Shown here: piece after piece, positions 59,926 through 64,000 of the stretch | Layout of the letters: each line of letters begins with the position of its first letter | How positions within the stretch are numbered: position 1 is the stretch's first letter | Assembly: GCF_018736145.1 (NCBI RefSeq) | Contig: NZ_CP059997.1 | Location: 6,571,501-6,635,500, forward strand | Direction of reading: 5' to 3' | From: Amycolatopsis sp. CA-230715 | GTDB taxonomy: Bacteria; Actinomycetota; Actinomycetes; Mycobacteriales; Pseudonocardiaceae | DNA: 64,000 bases | The notes under the pieces: generated by a model | Database searches by the model: none | What the model saw: the letters and a program-made list of their open reading frames with translations, nothing else | What the model was told of the DNA's origin: nothing | Made by a program: the position numbers and the translations under genes

Positions 59926-60034
59926 GCGGGAAGTGACACATTCGTGGCTAGTTTTCCGATGTGTTCGGTGTCACCCCGGTGAGCATCGGGGCGGCCGCGC
60001 TGGGGCGGCTGGGACATCGAGGCGAGGAGTTTTC

Positions 60035-61318
60035 GTGGGCCTGGAGCGAGGGATCGACGAAACGCGGACACCCGGCCCCCTTCCCCGCAAGCTCGCCGAT
60101 CTGCTGCGGCCCGAACTCGGCAGCCTCGCCGACGAGATCGTCGAGGAGATCCGCTCGACGATCCCCGCCTACGCGCGCCCGCTCGACGGCCCCTACGGCA
60201 AGGCGATCAGGGCGGGCGTGCAGTACGCGATCACGTTGTTCGTCGAACAGATCGCCGATCCGAGCGTGTCCAAGGAGGATTCGCACGACGTGCACCACCG
60301 GCTCGGCCAGTACGAGATGCGCGCGGGCCGGAGCCTGGACACCCTGCAGGCCGCTTACCGCGTCGGCGCGCGGGTTTCGTGGCGGCGGATCATGCGCGTC
60401 GGGCGGCGCAGCGGGCTTTCCTCGGCCGTCATGTCCCAGCTCGCCGACGCGATGCTCGCGTTCATGGACGAGCTGGCCTCGGTCGCGCTCGACGGCTACC
60501 TGGAGGCGAAGGCGAGCACCGCGGACGCGCTCGACACCTGGCGAAGACGGCTGCTGCAGCTGGTCCTCGAGGTCCCGCCGGTGCCGGCGAAGGCGATCGC
60601 CGAACTGGCGCACCTGATTGGCTGGGAGGTCCCTGCCGAGGTCACGCTCGTCGCGGTGCGGCCGCTGCCCGGTACTCCGCACGTGCCGGCGCGCTCGCTG
60701 CTCGACTCGGACGTACTGGCCGAATTGGACGGTGCCGAGCCGCACCTGCTCGTTCCCGGTGAGATCACGCCGTCGAGGGTGGCGTCGTTGCAGATGATGC
60801 TGCCGCGCTGCTGCCTCGCGATCGGCGCGCGCGTGCCGCTGGCCGCTGCGGGCGATTCGCTGCGCTGGGCGCGCCGCACGCTCGCGCTCGCCGAGTCCGG
60901 GGTCATCGCCCAGGCCGCGGTGCTGCGCAGCGAAGAGCACCTCGCGACGGTGCTGCTGCACGGCGACGAACTGCTGGTGAACCACTTGCGCGCCAAGCTG
61001 TTCGCGCCGCTGGCCGGTCTCACCGCGAAGCAGCGCGACCGGATGATGGAGACCCTGCGCGCCTGGCTGGACAGCCAGGGGAACGTCGTCGACATCGCCG
61101 AGCGGCTCGACGTGCACCCGCAGACCGTCCGCTACCGGATGCGCCAGCTGCAGGCGACCTTCGGCGCGAAACTGGAGGACCCGGCCGCCCGGTTCGAAAT
61201 GGAACTGATCCTGCGCGCGGATTCGACCAGCGCACCGGCACCCGTGCAGCGCGGCAGTTCGTGGGACGGCTACCGGATCGCCGACCTGCTCCCGAGCCGC
61301 ACGGAACCCGCCAGATAA
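60035..61318 (+). CDS. PucR-type helix-turn-helix transcriptional regulator
   Basis: 427 residues. A long N-terminal all-helical sensor (RSLDTLQAAYRVGARVSWRRI is typical of the actinobacterial RsbT-co-antagonist-like/PucR group) is followed by a GGDEF-like middle and the C-terminal PucR helix-turn-helix (VDIAERLDVHPQTVRYRMRQL). Such proteins often regulate purine, amine or secondary-metabolism genes. GTG 60035 follows GAGGAG by 5 nt. Its target is unknown; the palindrome 59906-59925 is a candidate site. Confidence 0.85.
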   Translation: MGLERGIDETRTPGPLPRKLADLLRPELGSLADEIVEEIRSTIPAYARPLDGPYGKAIRAGVQYAITLFVEQIADPSVSKEDSHDVHHRLGQYEMRAGRSLDTLQAAYRVGARVSWRRIMRVGRRSGLSSAVMSQLADAMLAFMDELASVALDGYLEAKASTADALDTWRRRLLQLVLEVPPVPAKAIAELAHLIGWEVPAEVTLVAVRPLPGTPHVPARSLLDSDVLAELDGAEPHLLVPGEITPSRVASLQMMLPRCCLAIGARVPLAAAGDSLRWARRTLALAESGVIAQAAVLRSEEHLATVLLHGDELLVNHLRAKLFAPLAGLTAKQRDRMMETLRAWLDSQGNVVDIAERLDVHPQTVRYRMRQLQATFGAKLEDPAARFEMELILRADSTSAPAPVQRGSSWDGYRIADLLPSRTEPAR

Positions 61319-61322
61319 CCGC

Positions 61323-62666
61323 TCAGCACTTCGGCGCGTCGGGATTCGGCGGCAGGCTGAGTCCCCTGCCCGCGATGCAGATCTGGTTGTCAGGGCCCGA
61401 GTTGAGGCCGCTGATCAACGGGCTGAGCGGTTCGGTCCGGCCGCAGCCGGTGAACTCCGGGAGGGTGAACCCGCGGTACTTGGGGTCCTTGGCCTTCGGG
61501 TCCGTGTAGAGGATGCCTCCCTCGACCGCGTCCCACTGGGTGCTCATGAGGTCGATCGAGGCCGGTGTCGCGGTGCGGCAATCCGGGCCGACGTCCAGCG
61601 GCACCCCGTTCACCTTCACGTTCTTGATGCGGACGAAGTTCTCGAGATGCGCGGTCACGTCTTTTTCCCGGAGGATGACCGAGATGGGCACCATCTTGTT
61701 GTCTCCGGCGAAGTCCACCGGCAGGAGTTCGACGTCCGCACTGGTCGGGACGAAGTCGAAGCCGAGCAGGTTCGCCTTCAGCGTCGGGAAGAGCACGTCT
61801 CCGTTCTCGGTCAGGGGAAGTCCCAACTCGAGCGGCTGACCGAGCACGCCGTTGACCATCACGGTCTCGATGTTCAGCCGGGTTTTCGCCTTCTTCACGG
61901 TGGAATAGCCGTTGACCTTCAACGGTTCGAGTCCGATGTAGAGGTAGCGAGGATCGCCCAGTGCCTGCGCGATGGTGCCCGGGCCCGGATTCTGCTTGCC
62001 CGCGGGCGGTTTCGGGGACTCGGGCAGCTTGCCGTCGGTGGTGCGGACGAGAACCGAGGTGAGTGCGGCGGGATGGTCCGCGGTGCAGGTGAAAGTGGCT
62101 TCCGCCGTGCCGGAGCCGATGGTGATGACCGGCGCGCCCAGGTCCAGCGAGATGGCGCCCGTCGCGGCACCGGTGGTGATGGTCGCACTTCCCCTCGCGG
62201 TGAACGCGGTGTCTCCTGCCGAATTCACCGCGGTGTCGCCAATGGACAGTTTCACCGGGGTGGTCCCGCGCTTGCCCGTCATGGTCGCGCCGATGTCGAT
62301 CGTGGCCGAGCCGCGTGCGGTGACCACAGTGGACGGTTCGCCGCTCGTGCCCGTCGGCGGTGGTGTCGTGGGGACGGCATCGCGGGCCAGTGCGAAGCTG
62401 AGCGCCAGGTCGCCCAGTTTCACCGGTTCGCCCGCGCCGATGGTGGTCGGCACGGTCGCGGTGATCTCTGCGGGGAGCTTCTGGACGGTTTTGCCCTCGC
62501 CGGAGGTGCAGGCGTACTCGGTCTTGACGACCACCTGATGCTGCCCCGAGTCGCTGGCCGGTTTCGGCGGGCTCGCACCGGCCGCGGCGCCCGCGGCCAG
62601 CGCCAACCCGCCGACTCCCGCGGTGAACGCGGTCAGTGCCCTGCCGAACCGGCGACGAGATCTCAT
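61323..62666 (-). CDS. Secreted protein with DUF6801-like domain and C-terminal domain of unknown function
   Basis: 447 residues. A twin-Arg-containing signal region (RSRRRFGRALTAFTAGVGGLALAAGAAAGA) is followed by an actinobacterial beta-rich secreted domain of DUF6801 type (TEYACTSGEGKTVQKLPAEITATVP), then a Pro-rich linker. A second domain follows (DPRYLYIGLEPLKVNGYSTV...EFTGCGRTEPLSPLISGLNSGPDNQICIAG) with several Cys likely in disulfides. No catalytic motif is seen. ATG 62666 lies 5 nt behind AGGAAG. It forms a cluster with the next two genes. Confidence 0.65.
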   Translation of the reverse strand: MRSRRRFGRALTAFTAGVGGLALAAGAAAGASPPKPASDSGQHQVVVKTEYACTSGEGKTVQKLPAEITATVPTTIGAGEPVKLGDLALSFALARDAVPTTPPPTGTSGEPSTVVTARGSATIDIGATMTGKRGTTPVKLSIGDTAVNSAGDTAFTARGSATITTGAATGAISLDLGAPVITIGSGTAEATFTCTADHPAALTSVLVRTTDGKLPESPKPPAGKQNPGPGTIAQALGDPRYLYIGLEPLKVNGYSTVKKAKTRLNIETVMVNGVLGQPLELGLPLTENGDVLFPTLKANLLGFDFVPTSADVELLPVDFAGDNKMVPISVILREKDVTAHLENFVRIKNVKVNGVPLDVGPDCRTATPASIDLMSTQWDAVEGGILYTDPKAKDPKYRGFTLPEFTGCGRTEPLSPLISGLNSGPDNQICIAGRGLSLPPNPDAPKC

Positions 62667-62682
62667 CTGCACTTCCTGACGA

Positions 62683-63294
62683 TCATGGCTTGATGGTGAT
62701 CTTCGGCGAGAAGTCCGGTGCGCCCGACTTGATCGTGCACTTGAACTCCCACCGCGTTACCCCGCCCATGGTCTTCACGAACTCGACGGGCAGCGTGACG
62801 GGAGCGCCGGAGGTGGCCGACACCCGCAGCTCGGCCTGAGTACCAGGCGCTCCGGTCACGGTGAAGGCCGGAAGTGCCGCACCTACGTCGTCGATGGTGA
62901 AGAAGGGCTCAGGGGGAGGAGCGAAGTAGGGCTGGGTCGGGATGCGGAGTCCGCTGAGGACAGCAGAGGTGGGGCTGAGCCCGACAGCGGTCACCGGCAC
63001 GTTCGCAGCCCCCTGGATCCCGCTGTAGCCCCAGTTGTGGAACGCGTTGACGAGGGCAGGCCCCATCGACGCGGTCGCCTTCGCCGCGGCCGGGGTGATG
63101 ACGTCCCCGGCCGAGACCTTGTCCGGGGCATCGAACTGCATCTTGTACGCCACGGGCTGGTTTCCGAGAAGGGGGAAGAGGCAGGTGAGGGTGATGTCTC
63201 CGGTCTGGTAGGTGGTCGTGGTGGCGGCCGACGCCGTTCCCGCGACGCTCGTGCCGATCGCCGCGACGATCACGGCGATGGTTCTCCCCAGCAT
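62683..63294 (-). CDS. Secreted DUF6801-like protein, paralogue 1
   Basis: 203 residues. Signal peptide MLGRTIAVIVAAIGTSVAGTASA is followed by one beta-rich domain with landmark TTYQTGDITLTCLFPLLGNQPV and the end WEFKCTIKSGAPDFSPKITI. It is clearly homologous to the next gene (matching motifs throughout), so the pair arose by tandem duplication. Two conserved Cys probably form a disulfide. Function unknown; a cell-surface or extracellular role is likely. Confidence 0.72.
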   Translation of the reverse strand: MLGRTIAVIVAAIGTSVAGTASAATTTTYQTGDITLTCLFPLLGNQPVAYKMQFDAPDKVSAGDVITPAAAKATASMGPALVNAFHNWGYSGIQGAANVPVTAVGLSPTSAVLSGLRIPTQPYFAPPPEPFFTIDDVGAALPAFTVTGAPGTQAELRVSATSGAPVTLPVEFVKTMGGVTRWEFKCTIKSGAPDFSPKITIKP

Positions 63295-63320
63295 GCTTCC
63301 TCCCCTTGGGCGCACGGAAG

Positions 63321-63350
63321 CCCCGGCCGGTGGTCACCCACCGGCCGGGG
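63321..63350 (-). terminator. Hairpin between the two paralogous secreted-protein genes
   Basis: CCCCGGCCGGTGG pairs perfectly with CCACCGGCCGGGG (13 bp, 4-nt loop) and lies 8 bp after the stop of the upstream paralogue. No T-run follows, so it may attenuate rather than stop transcription into the next gene. Confidence 0.65.
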
Positions 63351-63357
63351 CGCCGGA

Positions 63358-63969
63358 TCAGCTGATGGTGACGTTCGGCGAGAACGCCGGGGTGCCGGAC
63401 TTGATCGTGCACTTCATCGTCCACGGGGTCGATCCGCCCGCGGTCTTCAGCAGTTCGATCGGGGCGTTGAACGTGCCGGACAGCGTGACGCTGGCCTGCG
63501 TGCCCGAAGCACCGGTCACCGTGAAGGCCGGGATGGTGGCGCCGGTGTCGTTGATGTTGACGTCGATCGCGCCGCCAGGCGGGTAGGTCTGGGTCGGGAT
63601 GTTCAGGTTGCTCAGGCTCGCCGGGCTCGGGCTGAGGCCGACGTTGGTGACCTGTGCGTCCGCGTGGCCCTGCACGCCGTTGTAGCCGAGGTTGGTCAGG
63701 GTGTTGTGCAGTGCGGCGGAAATCGTCGCGGTGGCCTTGACGCTGGCCGGCGTGATGACGTCCCCGGTCGCGACCGCGTCCGGCGCGTCGAACTGCGCCT
63801 TCAGCAGCACCGGCTGGTTTCCGATGAGGGGGAAGCTGCAGCTGAGGTTGGTGTCCCCGGTCTTGTAGGTGATGGTGGTGGCGGCCGAAGCCGTGCCAAC
63901 GACGCTCATGCTGACCGCGGCCGCGACCGCGGCGGTCACGGTGATGGCCCTGCCCAGTTTGCGCGACAT
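63358..63969 (-). CDS. Secreted DUF6801-like protein, paralogue 2
   Basis: 203 residues. Signal peptide MSRKLGRAITVTAAVAAAVS...TASA leads to TITYKTGDTNLSCSFPLIGNQPV and ends WTMKCTIKSGTPAFSPNVTIS, matching paralogue 1 almost motif by motif. AAGGAG precedes the ATG. It is probably the first gene of the three-gene leftward cluster, with a hairpin after it that would make its mRNA the most abundant. No known enzymatic motif. Confidence 0.72.
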   Translation of the reverse strand: MSRKLGRAITVTAAVAAAVSMSVVGTASAATTITYKTGDTNLSCSFPLIGNQPVLLKAQFDAPDAVATGDVITPASVKATATISAALHNTLTNLGYNGVQGHADAQVTNVGLSPSPASLSNLNIPTQTYPPGGAIDVNINDTGATIPAFTVTGASGTQASVTLSGTFNAPIELLKTAGGSTPWTMKCTIKSGTPAFSPNVTIS

Positions 63970-64000
63970 ACTTGCAATCTCCTTTGACGCTAAGCCGTCT

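Noticed and set aside
1..64000. tRNA or rRNA genes, insertion sequences, phage integrase or att sites
   Set aside because: I saw no rRNA-like sequence, no cloverleaf I could defend, no transposase or integrase protein and no duplicated att-like ends.

Overview
The window is high-GC DNA with many GTG starts, GTGA/ATGA stop-start overlaps and Shine-Dalgarno sites, which points to an actinomycete. The block ddl - DUF3515 - Lrp-type domain - thiL - ung - rpmB - DAK2-domain protein - recG - pyc matches the order known from mycobacteria and their relatives. Together with tandem GH92 mannosidases and the many accessory genes this suggests a Pseudonocardiaceae member, perhaps Amycolatopsis. The genus is inferred from gene content and was not tested.

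Layout. 1-0.7 kb: the 3' end of a DHA2-type MFS transporter. 0.7-11.9 kb: an alpha-mannoside use locus. A LacI regulator, a ManA-like isomerase, an ABC sugar importer (ATPase, permease, binding lipoprotein) run leftward, and two secreted GH92 mannosidases run rightward. Near-identical palindromes sit at the lacI start and upstream of the first mannosidase. 11.9-15.9 kb: a Trypco2 plus trypsin/STAND-NTPase pair of the predicted conflict (antiphage) type. 15.8-19.2 kb: a P450, a sulfotransferase and a divergent isoprenyl-synthase-like protein, possibly a small sulfated terpenoid pathway. 19.5-28.0 kb: ordinary genes (DUF3817, MarR, thiamine-binding protein, thioredoxin-TPR, zinc metallopeptidase lipoprotein, glgP) plus an AbiE toxin-antitoxin pair.

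28.25-32.1 kb holds the most interesting region, a compact, less GC-rich RiPP locus. It encodes an APH-type kinase, a HopA1-type lyase, a 65-residue precursor whose Thr/Ser-rich C-terminus ends in His-Cys-Gly-Lys, a degenerate (pseudo-)kinase and a GNAT acetyltransferase. A strong hairpin follows the precursor gene. The set resembles class V lanthipeptide (lanthidin) and thioamitide dehydration machinery, but no Cys decarboxylase, YcaO, reductase, transporter or protease is present.

32.2-38.7 kb: a membrane protein, a quinone-oxidoreductase-like MDR with a divergent TetR, an OmpR-type two-component system, and a PNPOx-like protein with a divergent MocR regulator. 38.8-56.5 kb: the conserved core block with insertions (epoxide hydrolase, GNAT, GH27 alpha-galactosidase, gamma carbonic anhydrase, orphan ABC ATPase, TetR, a subtilase lacking its oxyanion Asn). 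56.6-64 kb: a MarR / 27-codon micro-ORF / FAD monooxygenase / VC0807-like operon, an arginase-family protein with an altered metal site, a PucR regulator and three secreted proteins, two of them tandem paralogues.

A family of intergenic palindromes (CCCCGAA-GGTGAC-TTCGGGG type) recurs at least ten times, five of them in a 74-75-bp-period array between the two mannosidase genes.
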